Assembly (NCBI RefSeq): GCF_900103215.1
Contig: NZ_FNGV01000001.1
Location: 620,001-684,000 of the forward strand
Reading direction: 5' to 3'
Source: Kriegella aquimaris
Lineage (GTDB): Bacteria > Bacteroidota > Bacteroidia > Flavobacteriales > Flavobacteriaceae
DNA length: 64,000 bases
Shown piece after piece: positions 25,411-35,271 of the stretch. Under the pieces are notes generated by a model, which was not told where the DNA came from, made no database searches, and worked only from the letters and a program-made list of their open reading frames with translations. The position numbers were made by a program, and so were the translations under genes. Positions within the stretch are counted from its first letter, which is position 1, and each line of letters begins with the position of its first letter.

Positions 25411-26781
25411 ATGAAAAAAGTCAAAATACACTTTCTAGGTGCATCCGGAACCGTAACCGGATCCAAATATTACCTAGAAACCCCGGAACAAAACATCATG
25501 GTCGATTGCGGTATGTTTCAGGGCCTAAAAGAGTTGCGCGAACAAAATTGGCAACCCTTGCCCATTGATGCTTCCAAAATCGATGTGGTATTACTGACCC
25601 ACGGGCATCTAGACCATACCGGTTATCTTCCTCGATTGGTGAAAGAGGGTTTTCATGGTAAAATAATTGGAACCGCGCCGACCTTGGCCATAACCTCCAT
25701 TATTTTAAGGGACAGTGCCAAAATTCATGAAGAAGATGCCGAAAGGGCGAATGCAGAAGGGTATAGCAAGCATCATCCGGCCTTACCATTTTACAATATA
25801 AAGGAAGCCGAAAAAGCCATAGACCTTTTTCAATACGGGGAAAAAGATGAATGGATAGAGCTATCAGAGAACATTCGTTTCAAATTTCGCTACAATGGCC
25901 ATATCATAGGCGCAACGTTCATCGAATTGGATATCTTCGGGAAAGTATTCGTTTTTTCAGGGGATATAGGCCGAAAAGAAGATGTATTATTATCGCCGCC
26001 CGAACATCCGAAATGGGCAGATTATCTTTTTATGGAAAGTACCTATGGCAACAAATTACATCCTAAAGAGGACGTGGAAGAAATTTTGGTTACCCTTATC
26101 AAAGAAACCATCCATCAGAAGGGGAATTTGATTATCCCTTCCTTCGCCGTAGAGCGTTTGCAGTCATTGATGTATGTCTTATGGAAACTTTATAAAAAGA
26201 ACCGCATTCCCAATATCCCAATTTTCATCGATAGTCCCATGGGCAACAATGTTTTGTCCGTTTTCGAGAACAATACCGATTGGCACAAGCTTCCTATTGA
26301 CGAATGCCGTGCCATGTGCAACCATTTCAATATCATCACCTCCTATAGAGATACTTGGAAAACAATCGACGATACAAGATTTAAAGTCGTAATTGCCGGT
26401 AGTGGTATGGTAACAGGCGGAAGGGTACTCACCTATCTAAAGCAGCTAATCGATATTCCCACGACCACCGTCTTGCTTGTCGGATTTCAGGCGGAAGGTA
26501 CTAGGGGTCGACAATTGCTTGAGGGTGCCCACGAGATTAAGTTGTTCGGAAAATACATACCTGTAAAAGCAAAAATCGAACATTTTGAAAGTCTTTCGGC
26601 CCATGCCGACCAAGAAGAGTTATTATACTGGCTGTCAAATATCGAGAACATTCCAGAAAAAGTATTTTTGATACATGGCGAACCCTTGGCATTGGATGCT
26701 TTTCGTGTCAAGATCAAAGATACGTTCGGCTGGCAGGTCCAGATTCCAAAGCTGAATGATACCGTCGAAGTTATGGTATAA
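25411..26781 (+). CDS. Metallo-beta-lactamase/beta-CASP RNA-processing nuclease
   Basis: 456 residues of the CPSF73-like branch. The metal motif HGHLDH is at 64-69; the other ligands are in FSGDIG and FLIHGEP. The beta-CASP domain (about 200-385) has SGMVTGGR and ends with LSAHADQEELL, the family's motifs B/C region. It is expected to be an RNA endo/exonuclease with zinc. It lies 106 bp after the ATP-cone nuclease gene on the same strand. The neighbouring eRF1-like, MscS and nuclease genes suggest RNA or ribosome turnover under stress. Confidence 0.92.
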   Translation: MKKVKIHFLGASGTVTGSKYYLETPEQNIMVDCGMFQGLKELREQNWQPLPIDASKIDVVLLTHGHLDHTGYLPRLVKEGFHGKIIGTAPTLAITSIILRDSAKIHEEDAERANAEGYSKHHPALPFYNIKEAEKAIDLFQYGEKDEWIELSENIRFKFRYNGHIIGATFIELDIFGKVFVFSGDIGRKEDVLLSPPEHPKWADYLFMESTYGNKLHPKEDVEEILVTLIKETIHQKGNLIIPSFAVERLQSLMYVLWKLYKKNRIPNIPIFIDSPMGNNVLSVFENNTDWHKLPIDECRAMCNHFNIITSYRDTWKTIDDTRFKVVIAGSGMVTGGRVLTYLKQLIDIPTTTVLLVGFQAEGTRGRQLLEGAHEIKLFGKYIPVKAKIEHFESLSAHADQEELLYWLSNIENIPEKVFLIHGEPLALDAFRVKIKDTFGWQVQIPKLNDTVEVMV

Positions 26782-26938
26782 AAGACCCGAAACACGCTCC
26801 CCAAACCGATTTATCGTGTGATCTACCCATGCCAAATCCATAGCAATTTTAAAGTGGCTTTGTAATTTGGTCGGCTATTTCCAGAAACGTATTTTTACGG
26901 TCTTTGACAAAAAGATTACTAAAAATAAACACCGATAA

Positions 26939-28165
26939 ATGAACAATCCAAACAATAAAAAATTCTCCCGTCGCAATTTTATAGGCATTACCGCGGCCAC
27001 AGGTACGGCTCTTGCCATTTCACCTCGATTCGCTTTTGCCGGCATTCCGACTTCAACTAGAAAAGTTCGTGTTGGTGTCGTTGGGGGAAGATTCGGCCTT
27101 GGATTTTTCTTTGACGAGCACCCGAATGTCGTCGTCGAGGCGGTTAGTGATTTGAGGGCTGATCGACGTGCTGCGCTCATGAGCACTTATAAATGTAATA
27201 AGGCATATAACTCCTTGGAGCTATTACTGAAAGATCCGAAAATTGAGGCCGTGGGGATATTCACTCCTGCCCCGGATCATGCCAATCATGTTGTTCAAAC
27301 GCTAAAAGCAGGAAAACATGCATTGTGTGCAGTACCCGCAGCATTGACCATCGAAGATTGTTATCGAATTTTGCAAGCCGTTAAGTCTACCGGCAAGAAA
27401 TATATGATGGCCGAGACTTCAACCTTTAGACAAGAAACCATCACCGCCAAGAAGATGTATAAAGCCGGCAAGTTTGGTAATATCTTTAGTAGCGCCGCCC
27501 AATATTACCATCCGGGTCTTGAAGAATTGTATTTCAACCCCGATGGTTCGGCTACCTGGCGTCATGGATTACCGCCCATGTTGTACCCCACTCATGTCAC
27601 TGCTTTTTTGATTGCCGTCACTGGGGAGCGACTAACACATGTGACCGGTTTAGGTTGGGGCGATGATGATCCCATCCTTAAAGGAAATCCATATAACAAT
27701 CCATTTTGGAACGAAACGGCCTTCTTCAAAACCAATCGCGGAAATTCGTTTATAGGCGAAGTATGTTGGCGAGGCGCCTTGTCACATTGTGAAAAAGGAG
27801 AGTGGCGTGGTGACAAAATGAGTTATTATATGGGCTATAAAAATCAACCTGTACACACGGTTCATGCAGGTGATAAATTGGTAAAAGATTACGGTGGTTT
27901 TACGGTCGCCCATCCCGAACTAAAGCCCTACGATCAAGAAAAGTGGTATGAAACCGATGCGTTGCCCGAAGCGATGCGACATACTAGCGGCCATGGGGGT
28001 TCGCATACCTTTATTACGCACGAATTTATTTCATCCATTATCGAAGATAGGGAACCGGAAGTAAACATTTATGAGGCGTTGGCCTATACCGCTCCAGGCA
28101 TTATTGCCCATGAATCGGCATTAAAAGGTGGGGAATACAAAAGCATTCCCAACTTTGATGAATGA
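26939..28165 (+). CDS. Gfo/Idh/MocA oxidoreductase, Tat-exported
   Basis: 408 residues. A Tat signal (KKFSRRNFIGITAATGTALA, residues 5-24) precedes a Rossmann domain, whose GVVGGRFGLGFF motif (about 47-58) deviates from GxGxxG, and the conserved AGKHALCAVPAAL in place of the usual EKP. The C-terminal part has the DUF4445-like/Gfo C-terminal sheet, with WRHGLPPMLYPTHV and HGGSHTF. Secreted members often act on sugars or inositol derivatives with a tightly bound NAD. It starts the carbohydrate region. The A-A in place of the catalytic Lys-Pro is unusual and may change its chemistry. Confidence 0.9.
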   Translation: MNNPNNKKFSRRNFIGITAATGTALAISPRFAFAGIPTSTRKVRVGVVGGRFGLGFFFDEHPNVVVEAVSDLRADRRAALMSTYKCNKAYNSLELLLKDPKIEAVGIFTPAPDHANHVVQTLKAGKHALCAVPAALTIEDCYRILQAVKSTGKKYMMAETSTFRQETITAKKMYKAGKFGNIFSSAAQYYHPGLEELYFNPDGSATWRHGLPPMLYPTHVTAFLIAVTGERLTHVTGLGWGDDDPILKGNPYNNPFWNETAFFKTNRGNSFIGEVCWRGALSHCEKGEWRGDKMSYYMGYKNQPVHTVHAGDKLVKDYGGFTVAHPELKPYDQEKWYETDALPEAMRHTSGHGGSHTFITHEFISSIIEDREPEVNIYEALAYTAPGIIAHESALKGGEYKSIPNFDE

Positions 28166-28851
28166 TTAGGCGCGCTCAACATAGGTAGGCTGATGCGTTT
28201 TATTATTTTGAAAGTGGTATATACAATTGGCTGGCCTAAATTTATTTTCAGTCTGATGACATGGTCGAAGAATACTATCTCAAACTTGTTGGTGAACAGC
28301 ACCTAATTGAATCTTAAGCGAGACGGAATATTTGTATTTCAGACCGAATATTAATCATAAAGTCGGAATACCACCAATACTGATAAATATGTAAAAGGGA
28401 AATGGCGTGCAAATAGTAAGGTGATTTCTTTTTTTTGGGGGACAAGGAAAAGGACTTTGATAAAAAATATACACTGGCCTTAAACAATTCTAGGGCCCGG
28501 TTTATTAAAAGAGCTTCTCGAGACAACACCGACGGAAACATAAAAACAAGACTTAAGTTTTTTGAATTCGAAATTTTCTGAATTGGAGGAGCGGATATTT
28601 TTAAAGTTTAAAATGTATTGCATTACAGTTCCAAAAAACTTAGAACGTACTACGTGGCTATATTCCATGCTGAACATATCAAATAACTATTTCGTTTAGT
28701 TTAGTTTTATTTCTTTTATTTTCTTTTATTTTCGTTTTACTTCTATTTATTGTATATTTATTCGTTGTCTGCTTTACTTTTGATTAAAGGCAGCTACCAT
28801 TTTAAGAGTCACCAAGTTCACAAAACAGTTTAAAGACAAGCAGTTTTAACT
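28166..28851. other. Intergenic DNA upstream of the AraC gene
   Basis: No supported gene. A short open frame near 28435-28580 is bounded by stops and has no good start. The segment 28689-28765 is strikingly T-rich, with TTTTATTTTC-type runs on the plus strand. No operator of the window's regulon is present. Confidence 0.5.
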
Positions 28852-29697
28852 ATGTTAATGAAATTTGACGAATACCGGCATGACCTTAAACCCTATGGGC
28901 TTACTTGTGAGCTATGGCGGCCTAGCCTAATGAAAAGGCCAGATCGGCATAACGAAATAGAAATCAACTATTTGCCAGAATGCTCGATAACCTACCTAAT
29001 ACACAATCGTAAATTCAGGGTAAAAAAAGGATCAACAATGGTCTTCTGGGCCTTAATGCCCCATCAGATCGTTGAATTTGATAGAGATGCCCCTTATTAT
29101 GTAATTACGGTTCCTTTTTCAATTTTACATGAATGGAAATTGCCAAAAGCATTTCTTGATGTGCTTTTTAAGGGAGAAATGCAGGCCATCACCCATCATT
29201 TTGAAGATGCCGAATTCGACAAAAAACGTTTTGAAAAATGGACTCAGGAACTTGAGCAAGAAGATGAAGAAATCTATGCCGCCTGCCTGCTCGAATTTTG
29301 TGCATATTTAAAAAGGTTTGCGGTAAAGTCGCTATCGGCGGGTCAATGCCTGCAAAAAGCTTCACCCCCATCCATTAACTTAGTGGAGCGAATTGCCATG
29401 TATATCGCTAGTAAATTCACAGACCCCATTAAGGTTTGCGATGTAGCCAAAGAAGTTGGTGTTCACCCAGATTATGCCAATACAATTTTCAAAAAAGCAT
29501 TTAATTGTACCATATCAAACTATATTATGGAGCAACGGGTTCTCTATGCCCAAAGAAAATTAGCGTTTTCTACAGAAAGTATTACCTCCTTGGCCTATCA
29601 ATCGGGATTCAATTCCATTAGTAGATTTAATGCCGCCTTTAAGAAAAAGAATATAATGACACCAAGGGAATATCGTAAAAAACATCTCTTAGCATAA
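28852..29697 (+). CDS. AraC-family transcription regulator
   Basis: 281 residues. An N-terminal cupin-like sensor (about 15-110; IEINYLPECSITYLIHN, then MVFWALMPHQIVEF) is followed by a C-terminal pair of HTH motifs (about 183-279) with VCDVAKEVGVHPDYANTIFKK and the AraC signature FNSISRFNAAFKKK, ending with TPREYRKK. Its sensor resembles those of sugar-catabolism regulators. It is convergent with the SusC/SusD operon and may control it; that is an inference from position. Confidence 0.93.
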   Translation: MLMKFDEYRHDLKPYGLTCELWRPSLMKRPDRHNEIEINYLPECSITYLIHNRKFRVKKGSTMVFWALMPHQIVEFDRDAPYYVITVPFSILHEWKLPKAFLDVLFKGEMQAITHHFEDAEFDKKRFEKWTQELEQEDEEIYAACLLEFCAYLKRFAVKSLSAGQCLQKASPPSINLVERIAMYIASKFTDPIKVCDVAKEVGVHPDYANTIFKKAFNCTISNYIMEQRVLYAQRKLAFSTESITSLAYQSGFNSISRFNAAFKKKNIMTPREYRKKHLLA

Positions 29698-29811
29698 GAA
29701 TGAATACAAACTATATTACTGTCATATATGGCTGCCAGCTAAATAAAAGGCGGCCGTATATCGATGAATACACAGCCGCACAGTACTAAACTAACTCAAC
29801 ATAAATATTTT

Positions 29812-31374
29812 CTACTCTACATCCCAGAATACCCGGGACACTAAATCATCACCGCCAATGGCTTGTACCGCTGCAGAATAATTATCGGAATTTGCAGAAC
29901 CTTCACGATCGGGATATGACATTCTATGGGCAAAACCGTCACCACCATTTGCCAAAAGGTTGTCGTTAAAATCATTTCTTTGCAAAGACGGAAATCCAGT
30001 TCTTCTAAAATTGGCAAATGCCTCTTTTCCGTTTCTAAAATTGACCACCCAGTACTGAACATTGATCAATTCGAGCGCATCGGTCGCATTGTAGGCCACT
30101 TCGGGTTCCGCTAGATAAGCGTCAATTTCTGAGGTAGAGATCGGCGCCGTACCAGGATAAAGTGCATAAGCCTCCATGTCTGCCCTAATACCGTTTTCAT
30201 AATAGGTCTGGGGATCTCCACTGATCCAACCACGTTGGGCCGCTTCTGCCATTAATAGTGCGGTTTGCGCATAGGTCACGTAGAAATCCGGTGCAGCAGG
30301 AGAAGCTACGGCAAATACGTTGATCTGCGAATAGTCTAAACCTGCACCACGGGAACCGCGATATCCTAACGATGTATCTGAAAGCTCTGAATCATCGACT
30401 CCTATAGGTACACCAAACTGGTTGGCCAAATCGGTATCAGGATCGGAATCGTTGGCAACGGAACCAGGGTCATCATAAATGGCAAGCATATATTGCCCAC
30501 GAGGGTCATTGGTTGCCTTCAGTTGATTAACGAAGGGCTCAGCGGCATAATTGAAAAACGAAAAATCGCGCAGTCCAATGTTGCCGTTAACAAACGTAGT
30601 TCCGTCGTATTTCACATAGGCGTTATCGGTATTCGAAGTCATAACCCCGCCAGCAAAAGCTTCAGCTACTATAGCCTGTGCTCTTGATGGGTCTACTTTA
30701 GAATAACGCATTCCCAATCTCAATAAAAGGGAGTTCCCTAATTTTTTCCATTTTTCTACCTGTGCCGAAGCCGAACCCGAGGGCAATTCACTGTTACTTC
30801 CATAAAAAAGATCCTCGGAAACATAATCGGCACTAGGGTTCAATGCTGCTACTGCGCTGGTAATCTCAGTGTACAAATCATCATAAATTACAGCATCATC
30901 ATCGTATACCGGAAAATAAACCACATCGCTGACAGCCTTTCCCGCCTCAAAGTAGGGTACATCGGCGTAGGTGTCAACCAACCCAATGAACACTTGCGCT
31001 TTCCATATACGAATCATACTCAACAAGTTGACCCTATCGGTATCCGTTTCTAAAAGTGTTACGGCCTGCAACAAATTTCTGATTACAGAAGGGTAAGAAT
31101 CATTCCAATTGGGGATGCAAACTCCATCGATATCGGCATTAAAGTTGAAACCTAGTGTTGCCCCTTGATTAAATGGGTTCACAAATTGTTGTACGATGGT
31201 ATGTTCCGCGGCCCACGAACCTAGATAACTTCGTTGCGAACCGGCAAAAAGGAGCGCGGGATCTACATCGGTTATCGCGTAGGGGTCTGTATTGATTTCC
31301 ACAAAGTCTTTGTCACATCCCCCAAGAAATAGAAGGATTAAAACTAGATATATAAAATGTTTTATCTTTTTCAT
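29812..31374 (-). CDS. SusD/RagB-family surface glycan-binding lipoprotein
   Basis: About 520 residues. The lipoprotein signal ends at LGGC, then DKDFVEINTDPYAITDVDPALL, the SusD-like N-terminus. TPR-like helices such as TVLLETD and MIRIWKAQVFIGLVDTYADVPY follow, and a C-terminal WVVNFRNGKEAFANFRRTG, a known signature of the SusD-like RagB group. It forms the lid of the SusC channel on the cell surface. A start at 31392 is also open, but the internal ATG at 31374 lies just past the SusC stop and begins the signal peptide. Confidence 0.93.
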   Translation of the reverse strand: MKKIKHFIYLVLILLFLGGCDKDFVEINTDPYAITDVDPALLFAGSQRSYLGSWAAEHTIVQQFVNPFNQGATLGFNFNADIDGVCIPNWNDSYPSVIRNLLQAVTLLETDTDRVNLLSMIRIWKAQVFIGLVDTYADVPYFEAGKAVSDVVYFPVYDDDAVIYDDLYTEITSAVAALNPSADYVSEDLFYGSNSELPSGSASAQVEKWKKLGNSLLLRLGMRYSKVDPSRAQAIVAEAFAGGVMTSNTDNAYVKYDGTTFVNGNIGLRDFSFFNYAAEPFVNQLKATNDPRGQYMLAIYDDPGSVANDSDPDTDLANQFGVPIGVDDSELSDTSLGYRGSRGAGLDYSQINVFAVASPAAPDFYVTYAQTALLMAEAAQRGWISGDPQTYYENGIRADMEAYALYPGTAPISTSEIDAYLAEPEVAYNATDALELINVQYWVVNFRNGKEAFANFRRTGFPSLQRNDFNDNLLANGGDGFAHRMSYPDREGSANSDNYSAAVQAIGGDDLVSRVFWDVE

Positions 31375-31378
31375 TTTT

Positions 31379-34300
31379 TTAGAATTTAACATTTAAGCTG
31401 AAATTATAATTGCGGGTGGTCGGAAGCGAAGAGTTTTCATACCCTGCCCTAAAGTCACCGGAAGATTGAATCGCCTCAGGGTCAAGGCCTGGAAAGTCTT
31501 TATGGAGTATGGCCACGTTACGGCAAGCAGCCGAAAATGTCAAACCCTTCACAAATTTCAACTCTGGTATTTTATTGAGTACATCAGTAAAATCATATGA
31601 CAACGATAGGCTTCTTAACTTGATAAAATCTGATTTAAAGGTGAGGGGGTCCCCTATTTGAAGATTTCTATAATCGGCATAAAACGACTGTAAGTTAGAT
31701 ACCGCCGTTGTATTGGGTTGGCCAGAACTTTCATAAACACTGTTGGGAACCACTATCCCATTTTCACCTACTCTACGACCTTCAAGTGATAATTTTGAGT
31801 GCCCTTGTCTTAACATGTTCAAATGGGTAGAAGACAATACGGTACCCCCAAATTTGTAGTCTATCAATACTCCAAAACTAAAGTTTTTGTAGGTGAAGTT
31901 GTTGTTCCATCCACCGGTATGTTTTGGAATAGAACTTCCCACAGGAAGAAAACCATTTGTATTTTCTGCGCCAGGCGTATCACTATTGGTAGCGAGCAAA
32001 CGTCCTTCATCATTAACGAGAATCTGCCCGCTGTCGTTTCTTCTATAGGTTCTGGTGTATAGTTGATTCATGGACAAGCCTTCTGTATACCTTAACTCTC
32101 CAAGGAATTCGTTACCAGTACCATTGAAATACACGAGCAATATGCTTCCGCTATCATTGCCCACATCTAAAACCTTGGTTGAGAGGTAGGCGTTGTTCCA
32201 AGAAGATGTCCAACTGAAATCCGTGGTTTGTATGGGGGTAACCTCAATCAATGTTTCCAACCCACTGTTTCTTAAAGATGCCTTGTTTTGTTTTGAATTA
32301 TCATATCCTGAAGCATTGGAAAGTGTAACATTCAATATCTGATCGGTAGTGACCTTTTGAAATGCGGCCACATCGAGTCGCACCCTGTTATTGAACATTC
32401 TCATCTCAATACCAGCTTCTTTTTCTGTTACCGTAAAGGGCTGCAAAAATGGGTTTGGAGCAAAATTACCGTCAACGCCAGCGGTGGTTTGACCATTGAA
32501 CGGTGGATTGATGTTATAATTTAAAATGCCTTCAAACGTGCCTACACCATTCGCACTACCCACTTCAGCCCATGACGCTCGCAATTTGCCGAAGTTAAGC
32601 CAGTTTTGGTTTTTCATCAGCTCTGAGAATATAAAGCTTCCGGAAACGGAAGGGTAAAAGACGCTATTGTTGTTCGGGTTTAGTACAGAGAACCAATCTT
32701 GTCTTCCTGTAAAATTCAAATAGAACATATCGTCGTAACCAAATTCCGCCCATCCGTAGAGCGAGTTGATCCTAAACCTTCTGAATTGATACGGTTCATA
32801 ATCTGCATCGTTGGTTCCAAAACTGGTTCCATTTTTAATCGAGTAAAAATCCGGAACAACAAAAAGACTGGAGAATTGGGCATTTCTCTGAAATTCTGAT
32901 CGCCATGTATTACCGCCAAAACTGGCATCGACCGAAAACTTCCCAAATTCTTTGGTTCCCCCGATAAGAAAGTCGGCATTTATATCTGTAGATTCATTTT
33001 GCTGAATATCGTAACGCCCCCGATAAAAACCGGTATCGCCTTGAAAAATGGTCGTTGCCCCAGCACCGTTCAGATCATTCCATTCCATAAAATTGGTGGC
33101 ATAATCATAATTGTACCTGCCCTGCAAATAGAGCCAATCGGTAAGATTGTACCTAAGGGTGGCCGTGCCAAAAAGACGTTTACGGTCATCGTTAAAAAAT
33201 TGATTTTTCTGCAACTGATAATATGGGTTATTGATGGTGCCCAAGAACCCATTTGTTCTCAGTTCTGCACCTGTTACAGGGTCAATTGCACTTTGCTCAT
33301 AGGCTTCAATTGGTGTTGATACGGTCGTTCTATTAAAGAAGTTGACCGCACCGGGCCCTTGGGTCCCAATTTGAGGAGGATTTATGTTCTCTTCGTTGGC
33401 ATAATTAACGTTCAATAACAGATTGAGTTTTTCGGTGACATTGTAATTAATACCAACATTAAATATCCGCTTCTTGTATTCGTTGGCGGGTTGTATTCCA
33501 TTGGCATCAGTATTCGCAAACGATGCCCGAAAACTTCCCTTTTCATTACCACCTGACAACCCTAGGGTATATATTTGATTGATTCCCGTGCGTAAAAAAT
33601 CATATAGTTTATAAGGATATGCCGAATAAGGCCGCTGAACACCATCAAAATTAATGGTAGGCTCCCCATCCAATCTTTCACCAAAACCAAACTGACCGGT
33701 ACTTTGGGCTTCTCCTTGAGTTTGTGGTCGCACTCCACCGGTACCCTGACCGTATTCGGTTTGCGTTATTTCATCCATAAAATTCAAAGGCTGTGAAAAG
33801 GTAATACTAGAACTAAAATCGACCCCGATGCCTTGATTCAGCCTTCCTGATTTTGTGGTAATAATAACCGCTCCATTGGCTGCCCTTGCGCCATATATCG
33901 CGGCTGCGGTCGCACCCTTAAGTACAGTCATGCTTTCTATATCGTCGGGATTGATGTTTTGAAGATTATCACCAAGGTCCCTTTGATTGTCCCGACCATT
34001 CGCTCCTCTTGCCCCTTGATCCATGGGAAGGCCATTAATTACAAAAAGTGGGGAGTTACTGGCCCCTGCAAATGCAGATTGCCCCCGTAATCGTAATTTC
34101 ATACTTGAGCCGGCTCCCGCAGAAGGTGGCGTAATGTTCAAGCCTGCGACCTGCCCCTCCAACGATTCCATTACGTTGACCGTTCTTGATTTAGTCAACT
34201 CTTCAGGTTTTACCGATGTAACGGCGTAACCGAGTTTTTTAGAACTTTTTCTTATACCAAGACCGGTGACTACTACCTCATCTAAAGCGGTAACATCTGG

Positions 34301-34660
34301 CGTAAGACTTATGTCGATTACTGTGCGGTTTCCAACAGTAATCTCTTGTTTATTATAACCAACGAAAGAAAAAACAAGAACACTCTCTTCTGATGGCACC
34401 GCAATGGAATACCTACCTTCCATATCCGTGGTCGTACCAGTAGCGGTTCCTTTTAAAATGACTGTAACCCCTAAAAAGGGATCACCATTTTCATCGAAGA
34501 TTTGACCAGTGATGCTGGCCTGAAGTTTAAACTCATCGCGGTTTTCGTTGAAATTCGGCCGGTTCAGAACCGCCATCGACGCAAACGACACATAATTTTT
34601 AGCCGTTGCGCCAGTGTGTATGAAAAGTAACATACACCATAAATACCAATTGTGTTTCAT
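31379..34660 (-). CDS. SusC/RagA-family TonB-linked outer-membrane transporter
   Basis: 1093 residues. A signal peptide (about 1-20) precedes a carboxypeptidase-D-like regulatory domain (about 50-130; GQIFDENGDPFLGVTVILKG), the TonB box/plug (about 130-270; DEVVVTGLGIRKSS) and the SusC signature near GLPMDQGARGANGRD. The rest is the beta-barrel ending NFSLNVKF. It is the TonB-dependent uptake channel paired with the SusD lipoprotein directly downstream. Substrate cannot be read from sequence; the adjacent glycosidase-like gene suggests an oligosaccharide. Confidence 0.96.
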   Translation of the reverse strand: MKHNWYLWCMLLFIHTGATAKNYVSFASMAVLNRPNFNENRDEFKLQASITGQIFDENGDPFLGVTVILKGTATGTTTDMEGRYSIAVPSEESVLVFSFVGYNKQEITVGNRTVIDISLTPDVTALDEVVVTGLGIRKSSKKLGYAVTSVKPEELTKSRTVNVMESLEGQVAGLNITPPSAGAGSSMKLRLRGQSAFAGASNSPLFVINGLPMDQGARGANGRDNQRDLGDNLQNINPDDIESMTVLKGATAAAIYGARAANGAVIITTKSGRLNQGIGVDFSSSITFSQPLNFMDEITQTEYGQGTGGVRPQTQGEAQSTGQFGFGERLDGEPTINFDGVQRPYSAYPYKLYDFLRTGINQIYTLGLSGGNEKGSFRASFANTDANGIQPANEYKKRIFNVGINYNVTEKLNLLLNVNYANEENINPPQIGTQGPGAVNFFNRTTVSTPIEAYEQSAIDPVTGAELRTNGFLGTINNPYYQLQKNQFFNDDRKRLFGTATLRYNLTDWLYLQGRYNYDYATNFMEWNDLNGAGATTIFQGDTGFYRGRYDIQQNESTDINADFLIGGTKEFGKFSVDASFGGNTWRSEFQRNAQFSSLFVVPDFYSIKNGTSFGTNDADYEPYQFRRFRINSLYGWAEFGYDDMFYLNFTGRQDWFSVLNPNNNSVFYPSVSGSFIFSELMKNQNWLNFGKLRASWAEVGSANGVGTFEGILNYNINPPFNGQTTAGVDGNFAPNPFLQPFTVTEKEAGIEMRMFNNRVRLDVAAFQKVTTDQILNVTLSNASGYDNSKQNKASLRNSGLETLIEVTPIQTTDFSWTSSWNNAYLSTKVLDVGNDSGSILLVYFNGTGNEFLGELRYTEGLSMNQLYTRTYRRNDSGQILVNDEGRLLATNSDTPGAENTNGFLPVGSSIPKHTGGWNNNFTYKNFSFGVLIDYKFGGTVLSSTHLNMLRQGHSKLSLEGRRVGENGIVVPNSVYESSGQPNTTAVSNLQSFYADYRNLQIGDPLTFKSDFIKLRSLSLSYDFTDVLNKIPELKFVKGLTFSAACRNVAILHKDFPGLDPEAIQSSGDFRAGYENSSLPTTRNYNFSLNVKF

Positions 34661-35271
34661 AGTTGCGTTGTTTAATTAAAATGAGCATTTATAAAATTCC
34701 AACTGCCCATGCAATACAAGAAATACTGCATAGAGCAGTTGGTCTCTCAGTTATTGTGAGGGAACTAAGAATAAGCTTGAAATGTTCCAGAATTTTACCT
34801 ACGACGCTTTCGAACTACCATCAAAAACAGATACATAGAAAATTGAGGTAGACCCTGTTTATTATCAGAACTTTACTGCACTCAATAAAGATTCTAGAAC
34901 CTGTAAACAAAGAAGGGTACATATTGCAACAAAAACCACTTGAATTTTAGATAGTATTTATCGTTTTCCTATATTATTGATAAAATTTTACCAAAAATAT
35001 CACGGATTACATAATTTTATAATACAAATACTACTAATTTATAGCAGGCAAAACGTTTTGCTTACCACTTGTAGTTCGACATTAATTGCCATACTACCGA
35101 TAGCGGCTTTCAAGAAACTGGTCATCCGATTACCAATTTTAATGTACTTTTAAACGGTATTAAATAAACCAATCCTTTTTCCGCGCTTCATATGGAATGT
35201 ATACCGCAGTACACTACAGCGACACATAGAAATTATGGCAAATAAAAAAAAGGTGAATCGGTACCTTTAGA
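34661..35271. other. Divergent intergenic region between SusC and the glycosidase-like gene
   Basis: No gene is supported. The SusC promoter must lie here. The right part carries the first, short copy of the core repeat (35115-35162). None of the TGAY-N4-RTCA operators is present. Confidence 0.5.
35115..35162 (+). repeat. Array repeat, core only (copy 1)
   Basis: The sequence GATTACCAATTTTAATGTAC plus TTTTAAACGGTAT matches the AT-rich core of the long repeats at 43.7, 45.5, 53.3 and 55.2 kb. It is the leftmost copy seen. Confidence 0.65.

Noticed and set aside
28435-28580. Open stretch reading KKYTLALNNSRARFIKR
   Set aside because: No proper start, follows two stops and a homopolymer run; no family recognised.
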